Source: Paenibacillus_AB sp036577625 (lineage in GTDB: Bacteria > Bacillota > Bacilli > Paenibacillales > NBRC-103111). From it: DNA of 64,000 nucleotides. The stretch spans positions 55,462-119,461 of the forward strand of contig NZ_JARBDC010000011.1 of the NCBI RefSeq assembly GCF_036577625.1, written 5' to 3'. The notes beneath the pieces are model-generated. The model worked only from the letters and a program-made list of their open reading frames with translations, made no database searches and had not been told where the DNA came from. Position 1 is the first letter of the stretch, and the number at the start of each line of letters is the position of its first letter. The position numbers and the translations under genes are program-made. Below are positions 16,767 through 25,313 of this stretch, in pieces.

Positions 16767-17453
16767 TTGACTATCGAAATCGTATCGCTCAATGTCGGAA
16801 AACCGCAAACGTTCGCTTACAAAGGAACGGACGTCGCAACCGGCATATTCAAAAACCCGGCGCCCGAAGGGCCGGTCCGGTTAACCGCCCTTAACTTCGA
16901 CGGCGACGGACAAGCCGACCTCGTCCATCACGGGGGGCCGGACAAAGCCGTTTGCGTATATCCGTACGAGCATTATTCGTATTGGGAGCGGGAGCTGGGC
17001 CGGAAGCTGGAATTCGGGGCGTTCGGGGAAAATTTGACCGTGCTCGGGATGACCGAATCCCGGGTTTGCATCGGCGATATTTACGCCAGCGGCGACGTGC
17101 GGCTGCAGGTTACGCAGCCGAGGCAGCCGTGCCACAAGCTAGCCAAAAAATACGACGTGCCGGACCTCGCTTTGCGCGTCCAGCAAACGGGCTATACCGG
17201 CTTTTATTTTCGGGTGCTTACCCCCGGCCTGTTTGACCGGACGCTCGGGCTTACGCTGGAGCGCCGGCATCCGGCGGGGCTTACGGTCGAATTCGCCAAT
17301 ACGATCAAGCATCACGACAAATCCAACCTGGAAGGCGTCCGCGCACTGCTGGCGGTCGAGGAGCTGTCGGCCAACTGGCGGGCTTCGTTCCAGAAAAGGC
17401 TGGACGGCGACGAGCCTTCCTCCGAAGAACGGCTGAACGGAACGAAGCCATAG
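16767..17453 (+). CDS. MOSC-domain protein (YiiM/YflK-like)
   Basis: A 228-residue protein of the MOSC family with the extra 3-alpha domain (YiiM/YflK/YuaD type). Visible features: LVHHGGPDKAVCVYP early, GAFGENLTV, and the cysteine in TQPRQPCHKLAKKYDV, which corresponds to the sulfur-binding MOSC cysteine; a C-terminal helical part follows. E. coli YiiM reduces N-hydroxylated compounds using molybdenum cofactor; the same is a guess here. The start is TTG at 16767 with GGAGG spaced eight bases upstream. It stands alone. Confidence 0.88.
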   Translation: MTIEIVSLNVGKPQTFAYKGTDVATGIFKNPAPEGPVRLTALNFDGDGQADLVHHGGPDKAVCVYPYEHYSYWERELGRKLEFGAFGENLTVLGMTESRVCIGDIYASGDVRLQVTQPRQPCHKLAKKYDVPDLALRVQQTGYTGFYFRVLTPGLFDRTLGLTLERRHPAGLTVEFANTIKHHDKSNLEGVRALLAVEELSANWRASFQKRLDGDEPSSEERLNGTKP

Positions 17454-17495
17454 AAGCGGCTTGTCGTTTGCTCGATTGCAGGGAAAGACGAATAG

Positions 17496-17544
17496 ACCGC
17501 GCGCCCGCTTCCTCCTTCGCGGAAAAAGCGGATGCGCGGTCTTA
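17496..17544. terminator. Hairpin between convergent genes
   Basis: AGACCGCGC pairs with GCGCGGTCT around a loop containing a second CGGA-rich stem; placed to stop transcription from both sides. Confidence 0.55.
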
Positions 17545-17554
17545 TAAACGGCCG

Positions 17555-17821
17555 TCAGCAAGCGAACGGCTTGAACGAATGGTCTTTGACGGTTCGCAGC
17601 ACTCTGACCGAAATGACGGAAGTCGACGGCGGATGCTTCGGCTTGAACGTCAAATCGATAAAGTCTTTCAGCTCCACGTCCAGTCCCGCTTTTTGGAACG
17701 CCTCGATAAAATCGCCGACCGTCGGCTTTTTGCCGACCTCGCAATAAATATGCATTTCCTTGTTCGTTTTGCCGTACCGGTCCACATATTCCACCGTCGA
17801 ATAGTACCGTTCCTTCAGCAT
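17555..17821 (-). CDS. Conserved-looking small protein of unknown function
   Basis: An 88-residue soluble protein with alternating strands and helices (YYSTVEYVDRYGKTN, then VGDFIEAFQKAGLDVELKDF). AAGGGAGGC lies seven bases before the ATG, a strong ribosome site. It has a full-length look with an aromatic-rich start and a Cys at the end. I do not recognise a family. It may follow a smaller reading frame at 17834-18055 on the same strand, whose stop is 12 bases before this start. Confidence 0.6.
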   Translation of the reverse strand: MLKERYYSTVEYVDRYGKTNKEMHIYCEVGKKPTVGDFIEAFQKAGLDVELKDFIDLTFKPKHPPSTSVISVRVLRTVKDHSFKPFAC

Positions 17822-17833
17822 AATGCGCCTCCC

Positions 17834-18055
17834 TTAGCCCGAAATCCGTAAATCGACAGACCGAAGGGTGCTGGCTCGTTTTCCCGATTCCAACACTTCC
17901 GGCAACCCGGCCGCCGTAGAAGAGGTATTCCGTAGGCCCGCGGCTTTGCGTCCTTGCCTTTCGGCAAGTTTGCCCTGATCCGTTTGTTTCGAGAAATCAC
18001 GTTCTCCCTTCATCATAAACGATTCGCCGGCCGTTTCATAGACCTTTCCTCCCAT
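17834..18055 (-). CDS. Possible small hydrophilic protein (uncertain)
   Basis: A 73-codon frame encoding a charged, probably disordered peptide (core MMKGERDFSKQTDQGKLAER). The first ATG has no good ribosome site. GGAGGAAAGG just after it would instead serve a nested eight-codon leader, and another overlapping GTG frame (18000 to 17815) follows AAGGGAG. At most one is likely real. Included because the strand and spacing match the downstream 88-residue gene. Confidence 0.3.
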   Translation of the reverse strand: MGGKVYETAGESFMMKGERDFSKQTDQGKLAERQGRKAAGLRNTSSTAAGLPEVLESGKRASTLRSVDLRISG

Positions 18056-18195
18056 TTTAGTGAATCGTTTTTCCTATGAATCCGGCCGTAAATAGTCCTA
18101 AAGAACCTGCATGCCGGTTTTGGAAGCGGGCGAACGACCCGATATCCGTAAAGAAACTGTAATGTTATTTTCACTTTCGTTTAAGGTAGTCGTCC

Positions 18196-18275
18196 TATAA
18201 TAAAGATCGACCCCCCTTTTCATATATAGATTTCATGCAGACCCGCGGCCCGTTGCTTGCGGGTCCCTTTTTTTG
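18196..18275 (+). ncRNA. Candidate small RNA with C-rich motif
   Basis: A TATAAT box at 18196-18201 (no good -35) is followed by GATCGACCCCCCTTTTC, an AT-rich stretch and an intrinsic terminator: GACCCGC pairs with GCGGGTC and is followed by CCTTTTTTT. The would-be transcript is about 70 nucleotides and has no start codon with a ribosome site. A single-stranded C-run before a terminator resembles Gram-positive sRNAs that pair with Shine-Dalgarno sequences. The rest of 18056-18370 shows no gene. Confidence 0.4.
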
Positions 18276-18379
18276 TTCCGCGCCGGGCGGCGGGCTGTCG
18301 AAATGTTGCTCTCCTATTGCCGAACCGTTGTTCGCCGCTTCGTCTGGGGCTATACTGACAATGAAGGCAGGTGAACGGG

Positions 18380-19900
18380 ATGGATGAAGATTTATGGAAC
18401 ACGATCTTGACGAGGGACCGAAAATATGACGGCATTTACTACCTGGGCATTAAAACGACCGGCATTTACTGCCGCCCGTCGTGCCGCTCCCGGCTGCCCA
18501 AGCGGGAAAACGTGTCGGTCTACCGCAGCGCCGAAGAAGCGCGCCGGGCCGGCTACCGCGCCTGCAAGCGGTGCAAGCCGGACAACCCCGGCCCCGACGG
18601 GCCGGATGCGGAGCTGGCGGCGCAGGTGAAAGCCGCCATCGCCCGGCGTCTGCCGCAAGCGCCGACGCTGGCGCAGCTGGCCGCGGAAACCGGCGTCAGC
18701 CCGTTTCACCTGCAGCGGACGTTCAAGCGGGTTACGGGCACGACGCCGGCCGCCTTCGCGCTCGGCGCCAAGCTGGAGCTGGGCCGGGGGCTGCTGGAGC
18801 GCACCGCCGAGCCGGCCGGGCAAATCGCCGTCAAAGCCGGCTTCCGCAGCCCGTCGCATTTTTCCGCCGCGTTTCAGAAGGCGTTCGGCCTGACGCCGAC
18901 CGAGTATCGGAACGCGGGCGATCGGTCGGTCGCGGCCCGGCCGGCCGAATCGAACCGGCCGACGCGGCCGGCTCCCGTCCGGATCGGCGCCGGCCCGCTG
19001 ACGGTCGATACGCCGGAGCCGTTCGATTTCCGGCAGGCGCTCGCTTATCTCGGCCGCTCGCCGCTCGAGTGCATGTACCGGATCGAAGGGGATCGCGTCG
19101 TCCAGGCGGCGCGGCTGGAAGGCGAAACGGTCGTGCTGGATGTCGGCGCCGAATCGCCCGGCCGGCTGCAAATCCGGATCGCCGACCGTTACGGACGGCC
19201 GCATGAGGCGGACCGGTCGATGCGCGAAGCCGCGGTCCGCCGCGTTCGCGAATGGTTCGATCTGGATACCGACATTCGCCCGTTTTACGCGCTGGCGGAG
19301 CGGGACCCGGTGCTTCGGCGTTTGACGCGCGATTACGCCGGATTTCGCCTCGTCCGCATTCCGGATCTGTTCGAAGCGCTTTGCTGGGCCGTCATCGGCC
19401 AGCAAATCACGCTTTCGTTCGCCTACAAGCTGAAACGGAGCTTCGTGGAAACGTTCGGCACATCCGTGGAGCATCGCGGCGGTCCGCTATGGCTGTTTCC
19501 GTCGCCGGAGCGCGTCGCGGAAGCGAGTCCGGACCGATTGGCCGATCTGCAATTTTCCCGGCAAAAAGCCGCCTATATTCTCGAAATCGCCCGTCTGATG
19601 GCGGCCGGCGAGCTGACGAAGGACATGCTGCAGCGGCTGCCGGATCGTGACGCCGTTTGCGCCAGGCTGACGGCGATCAAAGGGATCGGTCCCTGGACGG
19701 CGCACTACGTCCTTCTGCGCTGCCTGGGCGATCCGTCGGCGTTTCCGGTTCGGGACGCCGGCATTCACCAGGCGGTCCGGCGATTGTGGCGGCTGCCGCA
19801 CAAGCCGACGGTGCAGGAGCTGCAGGACCGGTTCGCCGCATGGTCGCCGTGGAACGGCTATGTCACGTTCTATATGTGGCGAAGCCTGCAGGACGACTGA
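18380..19900 (+). CDS. Ada-AlkA fusion: methyl-phosphotriester sensor, AraC regulator and 3-methyladenine DNA glycosylase
   Basis: A 506-residue multi-domain repair protein. Residues 1-75 are the Ada zinc domain with Cys31, Cys35, Cys62 and Cys65 (GIYCRPSCRS, CKRCKP); Cys31 is the expected acceptor for methyl-phosphotriesters. An AraC-type double HTH follows (about 80-180), then an AlkA N-terminal domain (about 200-290) and an HhH-GPD glycosylase with KGIGPWTAHYVLLRCLG and the catalytic aspartate in FPVRDAG. It both induces the alkylation response and excises alkylated purines. The methyltransferase follows 72 bases later, so this is an adaptive-response operon. Confidence 0.92.
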   Translation: MDEDLWNTILTRDRKYDGIYYLGIKTTGIYCRPSCRSRLPKRENVSVYRSAEEARRAGYRACKRCKPDNPGPDGPDAELAAQVKAAIARRLPQAPTLAQLAAETGVSPFHLQRTFKRVTGTTPAAFALGAKLELGRGLLERTAEPAGQIAVKAGFRSPSHFSAAFQKAFGLTPTEYRNAGDRSVAARPAESNRPTRPAPVRIGAGPLTVDTPEPFDFRQALAYLGRSPLECMYRIEGDRVVQAARLEGETVVLDVGAESPGRLQIRIADRYGRPHEADRSMREAAVRRVREWFDLDTDIRPFYALAERDPVLRRLTRDYAGFRLVRIPDLFEALCWAVIGQQITLSFAYKLKRSFVETFGTSVEHRGGPLWLFPSPERVAEASPDRLADLQFSRQKAAYILEIARLMAAGELTKDMLQRLPDRDAVCARLTAIKGIGPWTAHYVLLRCLGDPSAFPVRDAGIHQAVRRLWRLPHKPTVQELQDRFAAWSPWNGYVTFYMWRSLQDD

Positions 19901-19972
19901 CGGTACGCGCGTGAAAAAGCCGCCAATACCGCTATGCTATGCCATGTCAAAAACGAACAGGAGGCACGTCCC

Positions 19973-20632
19973 ATGATAATCGCCGAAACCGACCGCCTTG
20001 CGTCCCGGAACAACCGGGGCAACGGGAACAACCGGAACAACCGGAACGGCCCTACCGATCATACCGGTCCTGCCGGCCGCACCCGAACGGAACGGGCCCA
20101 TTTGTACTATGCGCCCGTTTCCCTCGAAGACCGCACGATGACGATCGCCGCCACCGAAGCCGGCCTCTGCTTCGTCTCGCTGACCGCCGATTCCGAAGAA
20201 GAGCTGTTCGCCTGGGCCGGGAAACGGCTCCCGGACGCGCGGCCGCTGCCGGACGCAAAACGGCTGGCCGTGTACGCGCGGCAGCTCGAGCGCTATTTCG
20301 CCGGAACGCTGACCGCCTTCGACTTGCCGCTCGATATGGTCGGAACGCCGTTTCAGCAGGCGGTATGGAAAGCCGTCGCGGCCATCCCGTTCGGCGAAGT
20401 GCGCACGTATGCGCAAATCGCCGAGGCCGCCGGCTCGCCGAAGGCGGTGCGCGCCGTCGGCGCGGCCAACGGGGCCAACCCGATCCCGATCGTCGTTCCG
20501 TGCCACCGCGTCATCGGGACGAACGGCACGCTCACAGGCTATCGCGGAGGAATGGAGCTGAAGCGGCGTCTGCTGCATCACGAAGGCTTCCGCGACTTTG
20601 CGGATCGCGGCCACGAGCGGTTTCGCTTTTGA
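19973..20632 (+). CDS. Methylated-DNA-[protein]-cysteine S-methyltransferase
   Basis: A 219-residue O6-alkylguanine-DNA alkyltransferase (Ogt/AdaB type). The active-site motif is VPCHRV (Cys177), preceded by PFGEVRTYAQIAE and the RAVGAANGANPIP helix-turn-helix region with the arginine finger. It repairs O6-methylguanine in one suicidal step. An odd N-terminus of about 40 residues contains an Asn/Arg/Gly tract (RGNGNNRNNRNG) coded by a short tandem repeat, absent from usual 155-180-residue relatives. GGAGGC precedes the start. It is operonic with the upstream Ada-AlkA gene. Confidence 0.9.
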   Translation: MIIAETDRLASRNNRGNGNNRNNRNGPTDHTGPAGRTRTERAHLYYAPVSLEDRTMTIAATEAGLCFVSLTADSEEELFAWAGKRLPDARPLPDAKRLAVYARQLERYFAGTLTAFDLPLDMVGTPFQQAVWKAVAAIPFGEVRTYAQIAEAAGSPKAVRAVGAANGANPIPIVVPCHRVIGTNGTLTGYRGGMELKRRLLHHEGFRDFADRGHERFRF

Positions 20633-20668
20633 ACGGCCCGTCAGCCGACACACGGCGGCCGTTACTGT
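20631..20668. terminator. Hairpin between convergent genes
   Basis: GAACGGCC and GGCCGTTAC form a stem around 17 bases, followed by TGTTTTCC on the plus strand; it overlaps the stop of the minus-strand solute-binding protein gene. Confidence 0.6.
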
Positions 20669-21945
20669 TTTCCTTTGCGCTGCTCGATCTTTTGATTCGC
20701 CAGCTCGTTTGCGTCGCGCAGCGCCGTATTCACGTCTTTGCGCCCGGCGAGCACTTCGTCCAGCGCTTTGCCGAGAAACTCTTGGGCGATCGGGTCGTCC
20801 TTCGTCACTTTGTATAGGGGGGCCGACTTCAGCTTGAAGATGGCCTCTACGTTTTTCCCTTTCAGCGACTGCAGATTGGCGCCGAACGCCTTTTCCAAGT
20901 CCGGGTCGACGAGCGCGGACACGTAGCCGTCCTTGACGATTTCGGACTGCGCTTCCTTGGACGTCAAGTACGCGATGACCCGGAACGCTTCCTCCTTATG
21001 CTTGCTGAGCGACGAAATGCTCAAATTGTGCGAGTCGACCTGATACGATCGCCCCGGCGCCTGCTTGTACGTCGGCAGCGACACCATGTCCCAGTTCATC
21101 GGCGTTCCCTTTTTGTGCATATCCTCGAAATTGCCGATTACGTTCCAGAAGGCCGACATCGCGACCGTGCCTTTGTAAAAATCCTGCATATTGGCTCCCC
21201 GCTTGTTGCCGGGAATCGTATAAATGCGCGCGAGGTTGTTCATCATCGTCACGAAGGGCTCCGCCTGCAAATTCGCCTTGCCCGACGCGTCCACGAACGC
21301 GGCCGACAGCTGGGACACCCCTTCGTACGTGCCGCTGGCGTCCAGCCCCCTGTATTCGGTCCCTCCGTCCGTGCGGGCCACCTTGCGGGCGATGTCCGCC
21401 GCTTCGTCCCACGTCATGCCGTCCTTCGGATAGGGCACCCCGAATTTGTCGAAAATGTCTTTGTTGTAGTACAGCACGCCGAAGTTGCGGTAAAACGGGA
21501 TCGCGTACACTTCCCCTTTCGCACCCCACATTTTGATCGCGTCCATCGCCAGCGGATCGAGCTTGTTCAGATCGTATTTATGCTTTTGGACGAGCGCGTT
21601 CAGGTCGTAGAGCAGGTTCAGGTCGAGCAGCTCGGCGTACCAGGGGGTGCTCTGGTAGATCATGTCGGGAAACGTTCCCGCCGCGAGCAGCTCCTCGGGC
21701 TGCTTGCCGGCTCCCCGTACGATCGGCTCGATCGTAATATGGGGATATTTCTTTTTGACGGCGCTCACGATGTAATCTTTGATCGGAAACGCCGCCGGCA
21801 TGTACAACGTCAACGTCACTGGCTCGGAAACGCCCGTTTTGCCCCCGTCCCCGCCGGACGGCTCTTGTCCCGATCCTTGGCCGCAGCCCGCCTGAACGGC
21901 GCAAGCGAGCGCCGCGAGGAGCACGGTGCAGGTTAACCGCTTCAT
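20662..21945 (-). CDS. Extracellular solute-binding lipoprotein (ABC sugar type, family 1)
   Basis: A 427-residue binding protein with an N-terminal signal sequence (basic MKRLT, hydrophobic core) and a lipobox-like VQAGC at residue 20, so probably a lipoprotein outside the membrane. The mature part follows the family-1 sugar-binding pattern: VTLTLYMPAAFP strand, FPDMIYQSTPWY, GEVYAIPFYRN, YYNKDIFDKFGVPYPKDGM, and the end KQKIEQRKGKQ-like. It should deliver an oligosaccharide to an ABC importer, but no permease or ATPase gene lies nearby. An AraC gene sits 153 bases upstream on the same strand. It is a paralogue of the gene at 23804-25144. Confidence 0.88.
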   Translation of the reverse strand: MKRLTCTVLLAALACAVQAGCGQGSGQEPSGGDGGKTGVSEPVTLTLYMPAAFPIKDYIVSAVKKKYPHITIEPIVRGAGKQPEELLAAGTFPDMIYQSTPWYAELLDLNLLYDLNALVQKHKYDLNKLDPLAMDAIKMWGAKGEVYAIPFYRNFGVLYYNKDIFDKFGVPYPKDGMTWDEAADIARKVARTDGGTEYRGLDASGTYEGVSQLSAAFVDASGKANLQAEPFVTMMNNLARIYTIPGNKRGANMQDFYKGTVAMSAFWNVIGNFEDMHKKGTPMNWDMVSLPTYKQAPGRSYQVDSHNLSISSLSKHKEEAFRVIAYLTSKEAQSEIVKDGYVSALVDPDLEKAFGANLQSLKGKNVEAIFKLKSAPLYKVTKDDPIAQEFLGKALDEVLAGRKDVNTALRDANELANQKIEQRKGKQ

Positions 21946-22098
21946 CCGAAAATCCCCCTTCGACCTTTCGTTTTCCACCACAACCCTACAGTACAACGCA
22001 TTCGGGGCTGCCGTCTTTAGAGGAAATGTATCAGCTGAAGCGGCCCGGGAACCGGATGAAAGCACTTTCAACCGGACGTTCGAAGCTCGCTTTGCACG

Positions 22099-22947
22099 CT
22101 ATTGACTTTTTGGCCCGGGCGCTCCCGTCTTCGTCTGCGACTGTCTCCACTGCTGCGGACTTAAGCCGTACTTCTGCTTGAACAGCCGGGAAAAGTAATG
22201 GATGCTGCCGAATCCGGTCGCCTCGGCGATTTGCTGCACCCCCATGTCCGTGTTCGCCAAAAAGCTGACGGCGGCGCTGAGGCGCAGCCGGTTCAAATAC
22301 TGCATCGGCGTGGCGCCGGCCGTCCATTTGAACGCGCGGACCAGGTAGGACGGATTCAGATGGACGAACTTCGCGAAGGCGTCCAAATTCCAATCGAGAA
22401 AATAGTTGCTCTCCATATGGCGCATAAGCTGGTGAATGAGCTCCTGCGTCGTGCCGTCGCGGATGCCGGGGGCGCCCGGCTTTCTCCCGAGATAGCTCTG
22501 GACGAGCCGGATCGTCTTCTTCACGTCCAGCAGCATGATTTCTTCGCCGAACAGCGGCTTGCTGCGTTCCCGGTTTTCCATCGATTCGGTCAGCGCCTCC
22601 AGCGTCCGTCCGATGCCGCGCAGCACGGGGCTGGCGTCGCGGCGGATGCCGGTTTGCACCCGATTCCAGCGGATCGCCTGCTCCTCGGTGACGAACAGGT
22701 CCGGATCGCCGATATCCAGCTCGATATACCAGAAGCTGAACGGCTCCGATCGATAGACGAGCCGGTGCGGCGTATCCCGGTTCAGCAAAAACAAACTGCC
22801 GGCAGGCGCTTCGTAGGCGTTGCCCCGCCATTCGAGCAGAGCCGCTCCTTCCCGGATGTACAGCATTTCGTCGTAAGGGTGAATGCCTCCGCTCGATCCG
22901 TTGAATGGGGAATCGACCGTACAATAATGACACGACCTTAGAAACAT
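22099..22947 (-). CDS. AraC-family transcriptional regulator
   Basis: A 282-residue regulator: a cupin-like sensor half (GGIHPYDEMLYIREGAALLEW, LLNRDTPHRLVY) and a C-terminal double HTH (LDAFAKFVHLNPSYLVRAFK and VQQIAEATGFGSIHYFSRLFKQKYG). GGAGAAACGG precedes the start. It is upstream of and co-oriented with the solute-binding protein gene, the usual arrangement for a sugar-responsive activator of its neighbour; the inducer is not predictable. Confidence 0.9.
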   Translation of the reverse strand: MFLRSCHYCTVDSPFNGSSGGIHPYDEMLYIREGAALLEWRGNAYEAPAGSLFLLNRDTPHRLVYRSEPFSFWYIELDIGDPDLFVTEEQAIRWNRVQTGIRRDASPVLRGIGRTLEALTESMENRERSKPLFGEEIMLLDVKKTIRLVQSYLGRKPGAPGIRDGTTQELIHQLMRHMESNYFLDWNLDAFAKFVHLNPSYLVRAFKWTAGATPMQYLNRLRLSAAVSFLANTDMGVQQIAEATGFGSIHYFSRLFKQKYGLSPQQWRQSQTKTGAPGPKSQ

Positions 22948-23104
22948 TCCGTTTCTCCTCCCGCTTCCGGGCGCGGCGGCGCTCGTTCGGAGCGCGACGT
23001 TCGATGGCGGTTGGGCGGCGCCGCTTCCCGTTCCTGCCCGATCGGTTTAACTGTATGCCGAATCGGCCGGATTGTAAAGGCGCAAGCGTTCGGGCGAGTC
23101 GCCG

Positions 23105-23281
23105 GCGGCTCGTTGCTCCTCCAACTATTTGGCGGACATTTTGCGCGCCGTCGACGCGCCTAGCGTCAAGCTGCGGTTGACCGGCAGGCTTGGCCCGATC
23201 GTGGCCGAGCCCGACGAGAGCAATGGTTCGTCCGTCTATTTGCTGACGCCGATCCGTACGGCGATAGGAGCGCGCCGATGA
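23105..23281 (+). pseudogene. Remnant resembling the C-terminal end of DnaN (sliding clamp)
   Basis: A frame ending at a TGA (23279-23281) encodes SNYLADILRAVDAPSVKL, then LRLTGRLGPIVAEPDES and finally SVYLLTPIRT. This matches in order the last elements of DNA polymerase III beta: the NYLLDALKA helix, the V..SFTGPMRP strand and the closing LLPVRT. No start codon or upstream clamp domains are present, so it is at best a 3' fragment of a dnaN paralogue. The housekeeping dnaN would be near the origin. Homology is by eye and needs a search. Confidence 0.5.
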
Positions 23282-23366
23282 ATCGATTCGGGCTGCGGCG
23301 GGGAAAATAAGGCGAATGTTGGGGGAGCCCCCGGAACTATTCCAATCTTCCCGGAGGTGTTCGGCT

Positions 23367-23639
23367 ATGGAACAACGAGGCAAAGACCAATTGGAGCAGC
23401 AGCTTGCCAACGCCTTGAACGAAGGAAACATGGAAGGCAAAAACCCGGACGTGGCGGCGCTGCGCCGCCTCAGCCCGAGATACGAAATCCGGACGCAGAC
23501 GGCGCGCGATCCGATCGTCGAGGAGACGAAAATCGTAAGAAGCATCGCCCGCGAGGTGGACGACCGGTACGACGCCTATATGTCCAGGGCGTCGCGCGGC
23601 GACAAAGATGCCGGAGACGGGACGACGGAGCAAGAATGA
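23367..23639 (+). CDS. Small hydrophilic protein of unknown function
   Basis: A 90-residue charged protein (MEQRGKDQLEQQLANALNEG at the start, arginine- and aspartate-rich later, no hydrophobic segment). GGAGGTG lies about nine bases ahead of the ATG and a clear intrinsic terminator follows, which supports a real single-gene unit. Residues 1-20 and 55-75 look helical. I do not recognise a family. Confidence 0.6.
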   Translation: MEQRGKDQLEQQLANALNEGNMEGKNPDVAALRRLSPRYEIRTQTARDPIVEETKIVRSIAREVDDRYDAYMSRASRGDKDAGDGTTEQE

Positions 23640-23664
23640 ATGCTTCTTGCGGATGAAAAGAAGT

Positions 23665-23702
23665 AAGCCGATCCGGACGTCTTGCTCGAATCGGCTTTTT
23701 TA
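23665..23702 (+). terminator. Intrinsic terminator
   Basis: AAGCCGAT pairs with ATCGGCTT, followed by TTTTTA; it closes the small hydrophilic gene. Confidence 0.85.
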
Positions 23703-23803
23703 TGGACCGACGGCGTCCGCACGTTGCAAAGACTTCCGCTTCCTGCCGCTGGCGTCCCCGCTCCGCACGATCATCGCTGTACGGCGTTTCCGCGCCGCTC
23801 GGC

Positions 23804-25144
23804 TTACTTTTTCCTCGCCGCCTTCATTTCTTCGATCGCCTTGTTCGCCTCCTGCTCGGCGTTGCGGAACGCGGTGTTGAGATCGATTTCGCCGTAGATC
23901 ACCTTTTTGATATTTGCATCGAGCGGTCCGGCCACTTTATCGTCATACACCGTTTTGGCGTGCGGCTCGGCGAATTTGTTGTAGTATACCGCGTTTTTCA
24001 TGTTTTTCCCTTTATAGATCGTCTCTTGCCCGAACACCTTTTTAATTTCTTCGTTTTTCAGCACCGGGATGTTTCCTTTTTTCGATTCGATCGTCTCGTG
24101 TTCGTCCGAAGTGACGTATTTCAACACGTTCATTGCGGCATCTTTCGCCTTGCTGGCGGACGTAATGTAGAAATAATTCGGATAAGGCTGCGTGCCGACG
24201 CCCGGCCGGTCTTTGAACGTCGGAATGGCCGTCATGTCCCAGTTGAGCGTTTCGAATTCCTTGACCGCGTACTGCAGGCCGAAATTCATCATGAACATGG
24301 CCAAATTTTGCTGCTTGGCGAAATCGTCGGTCCAGAGCCCTCCCTTTTTCTGCGTAAACAGCTGCCGGTACCCGTCGTCCTGAACGATCGGCTGGATCAT
24401 GACCGTTTGCAGAAGCGTCTTCCATTTTTCGTTGCCGATTGCGGCGGTCAGCGTCTTTCGGTCGACGACGTCCAGGGAGAACGGATTCATCCGCATCGGG
24501 TGAACGACAGACGTGGCGAAGCCGGCATACTGCTTGCCGCCGTCCATCCGGGTCACTTTTTTGGACAGCTCGAGCAGCTCCTCCCAGCTCATCCCGTCCT
24601 TCGGGTAAGGGGCGCCGAACTTGTCGAAAATATCTTTGTTGTAGTAAATGACGAGCCCCCCGCCGTTGACCGGAAGTCCGTACAAGCCGCCCATCTGCTT
24701 GATCGCGTCGATAAAGGTCGGCTCGAACCGGTTCAAATCGACGCTATGCTTCTTCGCCAGCTCCGTGATGTCGTACTGGAACCCGTTATCGATCAAGTTG
24801 GAGGCCGTTCCGCCGATCGAGTCGAATATGATATCGATCGTTTCCCCGGCGGCGATGAGCTCGGGCAGCGTTTTGCCTTTTTCGTTCATGATGTACTTCA
24901 GCGTATAGTTCGGAAACTGTTTGCGGATGTAGTCTCCCCATCTGGCGTTGAACTCCGCCTCGGTATTGCCCGCCGCCCCGTAAAACACGAGCTCGGCCGG
25001 CTCGTTGTTTCCGGCGGCGCCGCCCGCAGCGCCGCCTTTCGAGGTCGGGACGCCGCCCGTTGCGGTACCTCCGCCGCCGCAAGCCGCCAAAGGCAGCGCA
25101 ACCATCGCCATGGCCAACATGGAAGCAAAAGTCGTTCGCATCAT
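23804..25144 (-). CDS. Extracellular solute-binding lipoprotein (ABC sugar type, family 1)
   Basis: A 446-residue binding lipoprotein: signal peptide MMRTTFASMLAMAMVALPLA with lipobox LAAC at about residue 22, a Gly/Thr-rich linker, then the family-1 fold with ELVFYGAAGN, ETIDIIFDSIGG, YYNKDIFDKFGAPYPKDGM and WEELLELSKKV. It shares long identical stretches with the protein at 20662-21945, indicating paralogues. It is divergent from an AraC gene across a 283-base gap, and again no permease or ATPase is adjacent. GGGGGAG lies upstream of the start. Substrate unknown. Confidence 0.9.
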   Translation of the reverse strand: MMRTTFASMLAMAMVALPLAACGGGGTATGGVPTSKGGAAGGAAGNNEPAELVFYGAAGNTEAEFNARWGDYIRKQFPNYTLKYIMNEKGKTLPELIAAGETIDIIFDSIGGTASNLIDNGFQYDITELAKKHSVDLNRFEPTFIDAIKQMGGLYGLPVNGGGLVIYYNKDIFDKFGAPYPKDGMSWEELLELSKKVTRMDGGKQYAGFATSVVHPMRMNPFSLDVVDRKTLTAAIGNEKWKTLLQTVMIQPIVQDDGYRQLFTQKKGGLWTDDFAKQQNLAMFMMNFGLQYAVKEFETLNWDMTAIPTFKDRPGVGTQPYPNYFYITSASKAKDAAMNVLKYVTSDEHETIESKKGNIPVLKNEEIKKVFGQETIYKGKNMKNAVYYNKFAEPHAKTVYDDKVAGPLDANIKKVIYGEIDLNTAFRNAEQEANKAIEEMKAARKK

Positions 25145-25313
25145 TCGATGACTCCCCCTTCACGCATAAAGTCTTTTCGCACGCACCGTTCGCCATCGGC
25201 GAGAAAGCGCTTACTCGATTGCCGGCGCTTGCGGCTCCCGCCTGCGCCGCGAATGCGGCGGTCGTTACGTCGTATACGGTAAGCCTACTATAGGAGACAC
25301 GCCGCTTTCTTGG

